A DNA stretch of 64,000 bases, from the NCBI GenBank assembly GCA_021848345.1, contig JAJZUV010000014.1, positions 1-64,000 of the forward strand. Direction: 5' to 3'. The position numbers and the translations under genes were made by a program. The first letter of the stretch is position 1; each line of letters starts with the position of its first letter. Of the stretch, positions 1 to 10,019 are shown piece by piece. This stretch comes from Pseudomonadota bacterium. Lineage in GTDB: Bacteria > Pseudomonadota > Gammaproteobacteria > Burkholderiales > Burkholderiaceae_C. Below the pieces are notes generated by a model. It was not told where the DNA came from. It made no database searches and saw nothing but the letters and a program-made list of their open reading frames with translations.

Positions 1-898
1 TCTTGGGCTGCTTCCAGTACCACTCCATGGTCCACCAGCCGTAGCGGGCGGCTTCCGGCAGCGCCTGCGCCTGCTCGAGCTCGAACAGGGCGCCGCCGAC
101 GGCGATGTCCTTGTTGATCCCGAACTGGGCGATCTGCTTCATCGCGTTGACCTGGTCGTTGCCGGCCAGCAGCAGGCACAGCACGTTCGGTGCCTTGGCC
201 TTCACGTCGATCAGGTAGGACGAGAAGTCGGTGGTGCCCACCGGGGCCAGCGCGCCGCCGACCACCGTGCCGCCCGCCTTCTTGATCTGCGCCTCGTAGT
301 CGGTCTGCTCGGACTTGCCGAAGGCGTAGTCGGTGGTCAGGAAGTACCACTTCTTGCCGAACTTCTTGAACAGGGTCTCGAAGTCCCCGGAGGTCAGCAT
401 CCAGGTGGTCGAGCAGGTGCGGAAGGTGAAGGGATTGCAGGAGGTGCCGGTCAGGGAGTCGACGTGGCCCCCTGTCGCGATGAACACCTTCTTGTGGCGC
501 GCGGCGAACTGCGAAACGGCCAGCGAGGCGGCCGAGTTCACGGTGCCCATGAGGAAGTCGACGTTGCTCTGGCTCAGCAGGCGCGCGCATTTGTCGACCG
601 CGGTGCCGGGATTGCCGGCGCTGTCCTCGACCAGCACCTGCAGCGGACGCCCCATGACGCCGCCGGCCTTGTTGATCTCGGCCTCCGCGAACTTGGCCCC
701 CTTGATCTCGCTCTGGCCCAGCGCCGCGAAGGTGCTGGTGATGGGGTCCACCATGCCGATCTTGATCGGCTTCTCGCTGGCGGCCCAGGTGGGCGCCTGG
801 GTCAGGAGGGCGGCCAGGCCGGTGGCGCCGGCGGTCTTGATGAAATCGCGACGATCGAAATCGCCGCTGACAAGCCCTTGCTTGCGCGGTTGCTGCAT
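1..898 (-). CDS. Branched-chain amino-acid-type ABC transporter substrate-binding protein (partial)
   Basis: The N-terminal 299 residues are present; the C-terminus lies beyond the left edge. The ATG is at 896-898. The start carries a twin-arginine export signal (DRRDFIKTAG, about residues 15-24) followed by an Ala/Leu hydrophobic stretch ending near PTWA, so the protein should be folded before export to the periplasm. The mature part reads as a type I periplasmic-binding (LivJ-like) fold: KIGMVDPITSTFAALG, then INKAGGVMGRPLQVLVEDSAG, typical of the leucine/amide/urea-binding group. It probably delivers an amino acid, amide or small organic acid to a Liv-type ABC transporter whose other genes would lie further left. 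The ligand cannot be read from the sequence. Confidence 0.9.
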   Translation of the reverse strand, partial: MQQPRKQGLVSGDFDRRDFIKTAGATGLAALLTQAPTWAASEKPIKIGMVDPITSTFAALGQSEIKGAKFAEAEINKAGGVMGRPLQVLVEDSAGNPGTAVDKCARLLSQSNVDFLMGTVNSAASLAVSQFAARHKKVFIATGGHVDSLTGTSCNPFTFRTCSTTWMLTSGDFETLFKKFGKKWYFLTTDYAFGKSEQTDYEAQIKKAGGTVVGGALAPVGTTDFSSYLIDVKAKAPNVLCLLLAGNDQVNAMKQIAQFGINKDIAVGGALFELEQAQALPEAARYGWWTMEWYWKQPK

Positions 899-1369
899 TG
901 CGGTCTCCAGTGGTTGGCGTGGGCCTTGGGGAGCCTCTTCTAGGGATGTGTGCAACATGCAACGCGGATGCTAGAACCCGAAATCCCATTGCGGCATGCG
1001 GGTTTGCCGGGGTTGCGCGACCCGAGAAAGTAACAAGGATTTACAGCGTCGCAATAGCCATCGGAATCCGACAGAGTAGCGTCGCCGCATGCGTCGGAAT
1101 GTCACGATGTATGCAAGAGTCGGCCGCAGCATGCACCAAGGGCGCCGACAGGTATACGCAAGGGCCGCGATCTTGCCGGCGCCGCGCCTGCCGGGGCGGC
1201 GCCGCAGGCGCGGCCGAAGGGGTGGGACGCAGCCCGCGGAGCGTTGCGGCGCGGCGCATTCGTGTGGCGCATGCGCCACGGATGCGAGAGCCTCGAGGCG
1301 ACGGGCGTCCGTGCCCGTGCCTGCCAGCCTCCGCGACCGCCGGGCGCGGTGGCCCGGGGTCCCGCAGTC
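899..1369. other. Gene-free stretch upstream of the binding-protein gene
   Basis: I see no credible gene in these 471 bases. The short open frames on both strands are Arg/Ala/Pro-rich, start without a ribosome site and match nothing. The part next to 898 must hold the leader and promoter of the leftward binding-protein gene. A small inverted repeat, TCGGA-A-TCCGA, lies at 1061-1071. No terminator with a T-run is visible after the DsrE-like gene that ends at 1370. Confidence 0.5.
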
Positions 1370-1873
1370 TCAGGGGCGCAGATAGGCGAAGCCGGCGTGT
1401 TCGAGCTGCATGATGCGCGCCACGCCGGCGGGCACCACGGTGGCCTCGGGTACCACCACCGGCATGTGCCCGATCTTGCGTGCCATGGCCTTCATGGTGT
1501 TGTGGCAGGCGTCGAATTCCACGCCCTCGCTGTTCTCCGATTCGATGCGCGCGGCCACCGGGCTGTTCTTCAGCAGCATGGGCAGGCCCGGCCCGAACGC
1601 GACCACCACCACGCGGACGTTCTCCTGGCCGAAGAAGTCGAGCAGGTTCTGCGCGTTGTTGAGCACCAGGTTCCAGTAGGTGGGGTCGTTCTCGCTGACC
1701 TGGATCACCACCTGGCGGGTGGCGAAGGGCAGCTGGTGCGCGAAGGTCGGGTGGTCGAAGTCGAACTTGGCCACGGGCTGGGCCGGAGCGTCGGCGGCAC
1801 TCGCCGGCCCGGCCACGGCCAGGCCGAGACCGAATGCGAGCAGCGCGGCCCGGAAGGCGCGAAGTACGTTCAT
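1370..1873 (-). CDS. Secreted DsrE/DsrF-like sulfur-relay family protein
   Basis: A 167-residue protein starting at the ATG at 1871-1873, which has a good ribosome site (GAGGAG about 9 bases upstream); a longer frame to 2011 lacks one. Residues 1-27 form a Sec signal peptide (MNVLRAFRAALLAFGLGLAVAG, cleavage after ASA). The rest matches the DsrE/DsrF-like fold: an alternating alpha/beta pattern with NVRVVVVAFGPGLPMLLK and a conserved-looking cysteine in EFDACHNTM. Cytoplasmic DsrE proteins carry sulfur on a cysteine persulfide. Periplasmic relatives like this one are common in proteobacteria and have no assigned reaction. It appears to be a single gene with its own upstream palindrome at 1920-1934. 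Confidence 0.8.
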   Translation of the reverse strand: MNVLRAFRAALLAFGLGLAVAGPASAADAPAQPVAKFDFDHPTFAHQLPFATRQVVIQVSENDPTYWNLVLNNAQNLLDFFGQENVRVVVVAFGPGLPMLLKNSPVAARIESENSEGVEFDACHNTMKAMARKIGHMPVVVPEATVVPAGVARIMQLEHAGFAYLRP

Positions 1874-1919
1874 GGCGGAAATCTCCTCGAGAGTGATGCA
1901 GCCCAGGCCGGCCGCGGGT

Positions 1920-1934
1920 GGACCGAATCGGTCC
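1920..1934. promoter_or_regulatory. Perfect 15-bp inverted repeat upstream of the DsrE-like gene
   Basis: GGACCGA-A-TCGGTCC is a perfect inverted repeat 47-61 bases upstream of the DsrE-like start. An AT-rich stretch (CCTATATAGAAAA, 1946-1958) lies on its far side and could include a promoter. It may be an operator or a leader hairpin; the sequence does not say which protein would bind it. Confidence 0.35.
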
Positions 1935-2072
1935 ATAAACACATGCCTATATAGAAAACGGAAGAGGCATTCTGCGCAACACTCCGGAAAAGTCCAATGG
2001 ATTCTTCGCATGGGTGTTAGCGCCTTTATTGCTGCAAATACCCACGCCAGTATGGCGGGGCTGCAGCGGCGC

Positions 2073-3188
2073 TCAGCTCTGCACCAGCCGCCGCGAGCGC
2101 GCGATGGACAGCAGGATGCCCGTGCCCAGCATCAGCGTGGCCAGCGCGGTGCCCCCGTAGCTGACGAAGGGCAGGGGCACGCCGACCACCGGAAGGATGC
2201 CCGACACCATGCCCATGTTCACGAAGGCATAGGTGAAGAAGATCATGGTGATGGACGCGGCCAGCAGGCGGGAAAACATCGTGGGGGCCTGGGACGCAAT
2301 GTACATTCCGCGGCCGATGAAGAACAAATAGCTGAGCACGAGGGTGACGTTGCCCACCAGGCCCCATTCCTCGGCCAGCACCGCGAACACGAAATCGGTG
2401 TGGGATTCGGGCACGAAATTCAGGTGCGCCTGGGTGCCGTGCAGATAACCCTGGCCCCAGACTCCCCCCGAGCCGATGGCGATCATCGACTGGATGATGT
2501 TGAAGCCGGTGCCCAGCGGGTCCGACTGCGGGTCCAGCAGCATGAGGATGCGCTGACGCTGGTAGTCGTGCATGAAATGCCACAGCACGGGCGCCGCCGC
2601 CGCGGCCGCCACGGCGCCCGCCAGCAGCACGCGCCAGGACAGGCCGGCGAAGAAGATCACGAAAAACCCGGTGGAAAGCACCAGCATCGCGGTGCCGAGG
2701 TCGGGCTGCTTCATGATCAGCCCCACGGGGACGGCCAGCAGCACGCCGGCGATGGCGTAGTCGCGCAGCCGGATCAGGCCTTCGCGTCTCTGGAAGTACC
2801 ACGCCAGCATCAACGGCATGGCGATTTTCATGATTTCCGAGGGCTGGATCACCACGCCGACATCCAGCCAGCGGCGCGCGCCCTTGCGGACCAGGCCGAA
2901 GGCGGCGGTGGCGACCAGCAGCGCCACCCCGAAGGTGTACAGAGGCACCGCGATCTGCATCAGGCGCTGCGGCGGCACCTGCGCCACCGCGAACAGCACG
3001 ATCAATCCGAACAGCAGGTTGCGCAGCTGGTCGCCGAAATGAATGGCCTGGCCCTGCAGCGCGGAAAACAGCACGACGCAGCCGATGGCCACCAGCATCA
3101 GCAGCGCGCAAAGCAGCGGCAGATCGAAGCCGGTGACGTAGGGGCGCAGGCGCTGGCGCAACGAGGGGCGGTTGATCACCGTGTTCAC
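2073..3188 (-). CDS. rodA: Peptidoglycan glycosyltransferase RodA
   Basis: A SEDS-family integral membrane protein of 371 residues, the usual RodA length, with about ten membrane segments. It polymerises lipid II into glycan strands during side-wall growth, working with PBP2 inside the Rod complex. Recognisable blocks are the GVWGQGYLHGTQ loop with the adjacent HTDFVFAVLAEEWG segment that holds the catalytic Asp region, and the C-terminal PVVGVPLPFVSYGGTAL signature. The start is GTG at 3186-3188, inside GTGA with the PBP2 stop, so the two genes overlap by 4 bases and are translationally coupled. It is the last gene of the mreBCD-mrdA-rodA operon. Confidence 0.96.
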   Translation of the reverse strand: MNTVINRPSLRQRLRPYVTGFDLPLLCALLMLVAIGCVVLFSALQGQAIHFGDQLRNLLFGLIVLFAVAQVPPQRLMQIAVPLYTFGVALLVATAAFGLVRKGARRWLDVGVVIQPSEIMKIAMPLMLAWYFQRREGLIRLRDYAIAGVLLAVPVGLIMKQPDLGTAMLVLSTGFFVIFFAGLSWRVLLAGAVAAAAAAPVLWHFMHDYQRQRILMLLDPQSDPLGTGFNIIQSMIAIGSGGVWGQGYLHGTQAHLNFVPESHTDFVFAVLAEEWGLVGNVTLVLSYLFFIGRGMYIASQAPTMFSRLLAASITMIFFTYAFVNMGMVSGILPVVGVPLPFVSYGGTALATLMLGTGILLSIARSRRLVQS

Positions 3189-5410
3189 AGGCGCACTCCT
3201 TCATCCGGGGACGGGCAGTCGTGCGCGGAGCCGAAGCGACTGAACAGCGGCCCCCCGCCGCAGTCGCCGCGCGCGTAGCGCCCTTCGCGTGCCAGCGCGT
3301 GCTGCGCATCGGCGCGCGCCTCGGCGCTGCCGGCGCGTGGCGCCGACGGCGCGGATGCCGGCGCCGGCGCGGGCCAGGGCTGCACCGGAGGGAGCGCGGC
3401 GCTCGAGGCCTCGGCGGCCGAGGACGCTCCGCTGCGGGGCGGCGGGACATGCGCGCCGGGCACCGGCGGCAGGCCGTCGCGCGCGCCGGCATAGCGAAAA
3501 GGCAGCGGGGTGGGCTTGCGCCCGGAGATCTTCTGGATCTCGGCGTCGCTGGGCAGCTGCCCCAGCAGGTGGTAGTCGAGCAGCTTGCGCGCGATCGGCG
3601 CGGCGGCGCTGGCGCCCCAGCCCGCGTGCTCGACGATCAGCGCCACGCAGATGGTGGGGTTGTCGGCGGGCGCCCACACGGTGAACAGCGCGTGATCGAG
3701 CAGGTGGCGCGCGAGGTCGGCGGCGTCGTAGCGCTGGTGCTGCCCGACCGTGAACACCTGCGCCGTGCCGGTCTTGCCCGCGCTGGTATAGGGCGCGTCC
3801 TGGAACACCGCCCGCGCGGTGCCCTGTTTGCTGGAGGTCACCGCCACCATGCCGTCGTGCACCACCTGCCAGTCGGCCGCGTCCAGATGCAGGCGTTCGG
3901 CGATCTCCGCCGGGGTCGGCACGAAGCGATGGGTGGTCATGTCCTCCACCATGCGCACCACGCGGGGCTTGTAGCGCGTGCCGCCGTTGGCCATCGTGGC
4001 CAGCGCGTTGGCCATCTGCATGGGGGTGAAACTGTTGTAGCCCTGGCCGATGCCCAGGCTGACGGTTTCCCCGGCGTACCAGCGCTGCTGCGCGGGGGAC
4101 TTGTAGGCGTGTCGCTTCCAGGCCTTGGAGGGCAGGATGCCGCGCGCCTCGCCGGGCAGGTCCACCCCGGTCAGCTGGCCGAAGCCGAAGCGGCGCGTCC
4201 AGTCGTGCATGCCGTCGACCCCCCAGTCGTTGGCCAGCATGTAGAAATAGGTGTCGCAGGAGACCTCGATGGCCTTGTGCATGTCCACCTTGCCGTGGCC
4301 GCCGGGCACGTCGTCGCGGAATTTGTGGCGTCCGAGCATGAAAAAGCCCGGATCGTTCAGCGTGTAGCTGGCGGTGCGCAGGCCGAGGGTGAGCGCGCCG
4401 ACCGCCAGGTAGGGCTTGTAGGTGGAGCCGGGCGGGAAGGTGCCGCGCAACACGCGATCGAGCAGCGGGCGCCGCGGGTCGGTGTTGAGCTGGTTCCAGT
4501 TCTGCGGATCGATGCCCTCGACGAACAGGTTGGGGTCGAAGGTGGGCATCGAGGCCATGACCAGCACCTCGCCGGTGCGCGGATCCATGGCCACGCAGGC
4601 GCCGCTGCGGTCGCCGTACAGGTCCTCGGCCAGTTTCTGCATGCGCGCGTCCAGCGACAGCACCAGGGTGCTGCCGGGCACCGGCGGCTTGCTGCGCAGC
4701 TTGCGCACGGGCTTGCCGGCGACGTTGACCTCCACCTCGTCGAAGCCGATGGTTCCGTGCAACTGGCTCTCCCAGCCCAGTTCCACGCCCGTCTTGCCGA
4801 TGTGGTCGGCTCCCTGGTAGTTCGCGGCCTGGCCCGAGTCCTGCAATCGCTGCAACTCGCTCGGGCTGATGCGTCCGACCATGCCGATCGCGTGGCAGGC
4901 CAGCGAACCCAGGGGGTAGGAGCGGAACAGCCTGGCGTGCACTTCCACGCCGGGAAAGCGAAAGCGCTGGGCGACGAAGCGCGCCACCTCGGCGTCGCTC
5001 AGCCGGCTGCGGATGGGGATGGATTCGAAGCTGCGGCTTTGCCCCAGCAACGCGTGGAAGCGGCGCTCGTCGTGCGCGGAAATCGGCACCACCGCGCGCA
5101 GCGCGGCGATGGTGGCGGCCAGGCCCGCCGTCTTGCTGGGCGTGATCTCCAGCGTATAGGCGGCGAAGTTGTCGGCCAGCACGATGCCGTTGCGATCGAC
5201 GATCAGTCCCCGCGACGGCTGTACCGGCACGATGGCCACGCGGTTGTCGCGCGCCTGCAGCGAATATTGCCGGTGGCGCAGCACCTGCAGCCACAGCCAG
5301 CGCCCGACGAGCAGTCCGAAGGCCAGCACGACGCCGGCCACGGCAAGCAGCAGCCGGCGCCGGAAGCGCAGCAGCTCGCGCCCGACGTTCTTCAATTCCG
5401 GGCTGTTCAC
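3185..5410 (-). CDS. mrdA: Penicillin-binding protein 2 (PBP2), elongation-specific transpeptidase
   Basis: A class B penicillin-binding protein of 741 residues that cross-links peptidoglycan of the lateral wall with RodA. One N-terminal membrane anchor (about 20-42), a PBP dimerisation/pedestal domain (about 60-240), then the transpeptidase domain. The catalytic motifs are intact: STYK at 329-332 (nucleophile S329), SCD at 384-386 and KTG at 546-548. The SxD form of the second motif is normal for PBP2. The GTG start at 5408-5410 overlaps the mreD stop by 4 bases; the longer open frame upstream has no ribosome site. Residues from about 640 form a Pro/Ala/Ser-rich tail of about 100 residues beyond the usual end, probably periplasmic and disordered. 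Confidence 0.96.
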   Translation of the reverse strand: MNSPELKNVGRELLRFRRRLLLAVAGVVLAFGLLVGRWLWLQVLRHRQYSLQARDNRVAIVPVQPSRGLIVDRNGIVLADNFAAYTLEITPSKTAGLAATIAALRAVVPISAHDERRFHALLGQSRSFESIPIRSRLSDAEVARFVAQRFRFPGVEVHARLFRSYPLGSLACHAIGMVGRISPSELQRLQDSGQAANYQGADHIGKTGVELGWESQLHGTIGFDEVEVNVAGKPVRKLRSKPPVPGSTLVLSLDARMQKLAEDLYGDRSGACVAMDPRTGEVLVMASMPTFDPNLFVEGIDPQNWNQLNTDPRRPLLDRVLRGTFPPGSTYKPYLAVGALTLGLRTASYTLNDPGFFMLGRHKFRDDVPGGHGKVDMHKAIEVSCDTYFYMLANDWGVDGMHDWTRRFGFGQLTGVDLPGEARGILPSKAWKRHAYKSPAQQRWYAGETVSLGIGQGYNSFTPMQMANALATMANGGTRYKPRVVRMVEDMTTHRFVPTPAEIAERLHLDAADWQVVHDGMVAVTSSKQGTARAVFQDAPYTSAGKTGTAQVFTVGQHQRYDAADLARHLLDHALFTVWAPADNPTICVALIVEHAGWGASAAAPIARKLLDYHLLGQLPSDAEIQKISGRKPTPLPFRYAGARDGLPPVPGAHVPPPRSGASSAAEASSAALPPVQPWPAPAPASAPSAPRAGSAEARADAQHALAREGRYARGDCGGGPLFSRFGSAHDCPSPDEGVRL

Positions 5411-5961
5411 AGGGGTCGATTCTCGTCGTGCAACGGCGCGCGCCGCTGCGGCGCCAGCAGCAGCCAGCTCAGCAGCGGCCACAGCGCCGCCTGCAGCAGC
5501 GGTGCCAGCACGTAGCTCAGGCCCGGCGGCGAGCCGCCGGCCATCATCGCCACGAGGAACTCCAGCAGGCGCGCGGCCGCGAACAGGGGCAGGATCTGCA
5601 GGGCCTGCTGGGGCAGCGAGAACCACAGCAGGCGCCGGTGCAGCATGACGGCGAAGAAGGCCAGCAGGCTGTAGGCCAGCGCGTGCTCGCCCAGCAGCGC
5701 CGCATGCTGGGCGTCGACCAGCAGGCCGAACACGAAGGCGGCGCCGATCCCCACGCGCCTGGGCTGGTGCACGACCCAGAACACCAGGGTCATGGCCAGC
5801 AGGTCGGGCAGCCAGGGGCGGCGACCCAGCGGCATGAACTCGAACACCAGCGCGGCGACCAGCGTGGCCCAGATGAACCAGGGGCGCGCCGCCAGCAGCA
5901 GCACCTCGCCGCGCGAGGGGCCGTCGGCCGACGAGGGCCGGGATCCGCGCAGGGAATTCAC
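5407..5961 (-). CDS. mreD: Rod shape-determining protein MreD
   Basis: A membrane protein of 184 residues with about five or six hydrophobic helices (WFIWATLVAALVFEF, LLAMTLVFWVV, IGAAFVFGLLVDA, and so on), typical MreD size and profile. It is the inner-membrane partner linking MreC to the MreB cytoskeleton. I chose the GTG at 5959-5961 because it lies just after the mreC stop (22 bases); the frame upstream of it is out-of-frame mreC sequence. The stop overlaps the PBP2 start in GTGA. Sequence conservation in this family is low, so the call leans on size, topology and operon position. Confidence 0.93.
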   Translation of the reverse strand: MNSLRGSRPSSADGPSRGEVLLLAARPWFIWATLVAALVFEFMPLGRRPWLPDLLAMTLVFWVVHQPRRVGIGAAFVFGLLVDAQHAALLGEHALAYSLLAFFAVMLHRRLLWFSLPQQALQILPLFAAARLLEFLVAMMAGGSPPGLSYVLAPLLQAALWPLLSWLLLAPQRRAPLHDENRPL

Positions 5962-5983
5962 GCCTCGGCCCCTGCGATGACGC

Positions 5984-6883
5984 TCATCGCCGGTGCGCCG
6001 CCACCGGCGCCTTCGGCGCCGGCGCCAGCGGGCGCTGCGGGGCGAGCACGAGCACGTAGCGCCCGGCGTCGACCCGCGCCAGCGGCGTGCACAGCACGCG
6101 CGCGAAGGCGGAATCCGGCTCGCGCGTGACCTTGGTGATGCGCGCCACCGCCAGCCCGGCGGGGTACACCCCATCGAGCCCGCTGGTGACCAGCACGTCG
6201 CCCGGGCGCAGGTCGCCATCGTTGGCCTGCCACAGCAACTGCAGCCCGCCGACGGTGGAGCCGGCATCGCCGACCAGCACGCCGCGAGCCTGGTTGCGCG
6301 CGACTTCCACCGGCACCGCCGAGTCGCGGTCGGTGATCAGCGTGACCTGCGCGCCCAGCGGCGAAAGCATGGTCACCTGGCCGAGCAGGCCATGGGCGTC
6401 GATGACCGGCGAGCCCGGCTCGACGCCCGAGGCGCCGCCGCGATCCAGCAGCAGCTTGCGCGAGAAGGGGTCGCGCGCCTGCGCGACGATCTGCGCGGCC
6501 GTGGCGCGCACGGGCACGGCCGCGCGCAGATCCAGCAATTGGCGCAGCTGCGCGTTCTGGCGCCGCAGGTCGGCGTCGCGTTGCGCCGCCAGCGCCAGTT
6601 CCAGGTTGCGCTGGCGCGCCAGCGCCAGTTCGCTGCGTGCGCGTTCGAGGGACTCGGTGTGGTCGGCCAGCGCGGTCCAGGCCAGCATGGGGCTGCGCGC
6701 CAGTTGCACCGCCGGCGCCACGGCCACGTCGATGCCCAGGCGCAGCGGCTGCAACAGGTGCCAGCGCGCGTCCAGCGCCATGGCCAGCAACGACAGCGCG
6801 GCGTAGAACACCAGTCGCGCGGCCGCCGATGGCCCCTGGCGGAAAAACGGCGGCGGGGAGCGCTCCAGGGTTGCGAAGGCCAT
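5984..6883 (-). CDS. mreC: Rod shape-determining protein MreC
   Basis: A 299-residue bitopic membrane protein. A short cytoplasmic start with the PPPFFRQGPS box is followed by one membrane segment (about 22-40), a coiled coil (about 72-118, heptads of Leu/Ala/Arg) and the two periplasmic beta domains. Typical MreC blocks are DRGGASGVEPGSPVI, GLLGQVTMLSPLGAQVTLITD and GDVLVTSGLDGVYPAGL. It organises the elongation machinery in the periplasm by binding PBP2. It lies 39 bases after mreB in the same operon. The start ATG is at 6881-6883. Confidence 0.96.
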   Translation of the reverse strand: MAFATLERSPPPFFRQGPSAAARLVFYAALSLLAMALDARWHLLQPLRLGIDVAVAPAVQLARSPMLAWTALADHTESLERARSELALARQRNLELALAAQRDADLRRQNAQLRQLLDLRAAVPVRATAAQIVAQARDPFSRKLLLDRGGASGVEPGSPVIDAHGLLGQVTMLSPLGAQVTLITDRDSAVPVEVARNQARGVLVGDAGSTVGGLQLLWQANDGDLRPGDVLVTSGLDGVYPAGLAVARITKVTREPDSAFARVLCTPLARVDAGRYVLVLAPQRPLAPAPKAPVAAHRR

Positions 6884-6922
6884 CGCTTGGTGCGCGCGCG
6901 CGGGGCAGGCCCCGCTCGCGCC

Positions 6923-8436
<1,514 letters not shown>

Positions 8437-8509
8437 GCGCCGCGCACGGCCGCTCCGAAGCGGGGCTCCACTCCCTCGGGGAGTCGAGCGTAGCGAGGAG
8501 GGTGGTTTC
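8437..8509 (+). other. gatC-gatA spacer with a small hairpin
   Basis: A 73-base spacer, unusually long for an operon in which the other gaps are short. It holds a perfect stem-loop CTCCC-TCG-GGGAG (8471-8483) followed by GAGCGTAGCGAGGAGGG, which also supplies the gatA ribosome site. The GAGCG/GCGAG motif is related to the CGCTCGC units in the spacer at 33700-33907, so it may be a copy of a short dispersed intergenic repeat. Confidence 0.4.
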
Positions 8510-9997
8510 ATGAGCCTCGCGGACGAGGACCTGCGGGTCCAGGCCCAGGCGCTGCGCGACGGAACCGCGTCCAGCGAGGAACTGGTGCGCGAGCACCTGG
8601 CGCGCATCGAGCGCCACGCCGGGTTGGGCAGTTTCGTGCACGTCGACGCCGACGGCGCCCTGGCGGCCGCGCGCGCGGCCGACGCGGCGCGCGCCGCGGG
8701 CTCGCGGGCGCCGCTGCTGGGCCTGCCGCTGGCGCACAAGGACGTGTTCGTGACCCGCGACATGCCCACCACCGCCGGCTCGCGCATGCTGGCCGGCTAC
8801 CGCAGCCCCTTCGACGCCACCGTGGTGGCGCGCCTGCGCGAGGCCGGCGCGGTGTGCCTGGGCAAGACCAACATGGACGAGTTCGCGATGGGCTCGGCCA
8901 ACGAGAATTCGGCCCACGGCGCGGTGCGCAACCCCTGGGATCCCCGCGCGGTGCCCGGCGGTTCCTCGGGCGGCTCGGCCGCCGCGGTGGCGGCGCGCCT
9001 GGTGCCTGCGGCAACCGGCACCGACACCGGCGGCTCCATCCGTCAGCCGGCCGCCATGTGCGGCATCACCGGCATCAAGCCGACCTACGGCGTGTGCTCG
9101 CGTTACGGCATGATCGCCTATGCCTCCAGCCTCGACCAGGCGGGAGCGATGGCGCGCAGCGCCTGGGACTGCGCGATGCTGCTGGGCGCGATGGCCGGTT
9201 TCGACGAACGCGATTCCACCAGCGTGCGCCACGCGGTGCCCGACTACACGGCCGCGCTGGACGCGCCGCGCGAGGGCGCCGACGCCGCGCGGCCGCTGGC
9301 CGGGCTGCGCATCGGGCTGCCGCGCGAGTGGTTCGCGCAGGGCCTGGCCGACGAGGTCGAGCAGGCGGTGCGCGAGGCGCTGGCGCAGCTGCGCGGTCTG
9401 GGTGCGCAACTGGTGGACATCGGGCTGCCGCGCAGCGAGCTGTCCGTCGCGGCCTACTACATCCTGGCGCCGGCCGAAGCCTCGAGCAATCTGTCCCGTT
9501 TCGACGGCGTGCGCTACGGCCACCGCGCCGAGCACTACGCGGACCTGGCGGAGATGTACGCCAACAGCCGCGCCGAGGGCTTCGGGGCGGAGGTCAAGCG
9601 GCGCATCCTGATCGGCACCTACGTGCTGTCGCACGGGTACTACGACGCTTATTACCTGCAGGCGCAGAAGATCCGGCGCCTGATCGCGCAGGACTTCCTG
9701 CGCGCCTTCGAGTCCTGCGACCTGATCGCCGGCCCGGTGGCTCCCACGGTGGCCTGGGACCTGGGCGAGAAGGCCGATCCGCTGGCCAATTACCTGGCCG
9801 ACGTGCACACCCTGCCGGCCAGCCTGGCCGGACTTCCGGCGATGAGCGTGCCGGCGGGCTTCGGCCGGGGCGAGCACGCGCGGCGCCCCGTGGGCCTGCA
9901 ACTGGTGGCGCCGCATTTCGGCGAGGCGCGCCTGTTGCACGCCGCCTACCAGCTGCAGCGCGCAACCGACTGGCACCGGCGCGCGCCGGCCCTCTGA
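8510..9997 (+). CDS. gatA: Aspartyl/glutamyl-tRNA amidotransferase subunit A
   Basis: The glutaminase subunit of GatCAB, 495 residues. It is an amidase-signature enzyme that releases ammonia from glutamine and channels it to GatB. The Ser-cisSer-Lys triad is complete: K77 (LPLAHKDVF), S152 (PGGSSGGS) and nucleophile S176 ([11 protein letters not shown]), with the same spacing as in characterised GatA. The ATG at 8510 follows GAGGAGGGTGG. A shorter-than-usual gap of 22 bases leads to gatB. Confidence 0.97.
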   Translation: MSLADEDLRVQAQALRDGTASSEELVREHLARIERHAGLGSFVHVDADGALAAARAADAARAAGSRAPLLGLPLAHKDVFVTRDMPTTAGSRMLAGYRSPFDATVVARLREAGAVCLGKTNMDEFAMGSANENSAHGAVRNPWDPRAVPGGSSGGSAAAVAARLVPAATGTDTGGSIRQPAAMCGITGIKPTYGVCSRYGMIAYASSLDQAGAMARSAWDCAMLLGAMAGFDERDSTSVRHAVPDYTAALDAPREGADAARPLAGLRIGLPREWFAQGLADEVEQAVREALAQLRGLGAQLVDIGLPRSELSVAAYYILAPAEASSNLSRFDGVRYGHRAEHYADLAEMYANSRAEGFGAEVKRRILIGTYVLSHGYYDAYYLQAQKIRRLIAQDFLRAFESCDLIAGPVAPTVAWDLGEKADPLANYLADVHTLPASLAGLPAMSVPAGFGRGEHARRPVGLQLVAPHFGEARLLHAAYQLQRATDWHRRAPAL

Positions 9998-10019
9998 ACA
10001 AGGTGTGAGCGAACCCGTC

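Noticed and set aside
971-1413. Several small open frames in the gap after the binding-protein gene
   Set aside because: They are Arg/Ala-rich, overlap on both strands, have no ribosome sites and resemble random GC-rich sequence.
3185-5626. A longer PBP2 beginning at 5626
   Set aside because: The extra 72 codons are Ala/Pro-rich out-of-frame mreD sequence; the GTG at 5410 coupled to the mreD stop gives the normal N-terminus.
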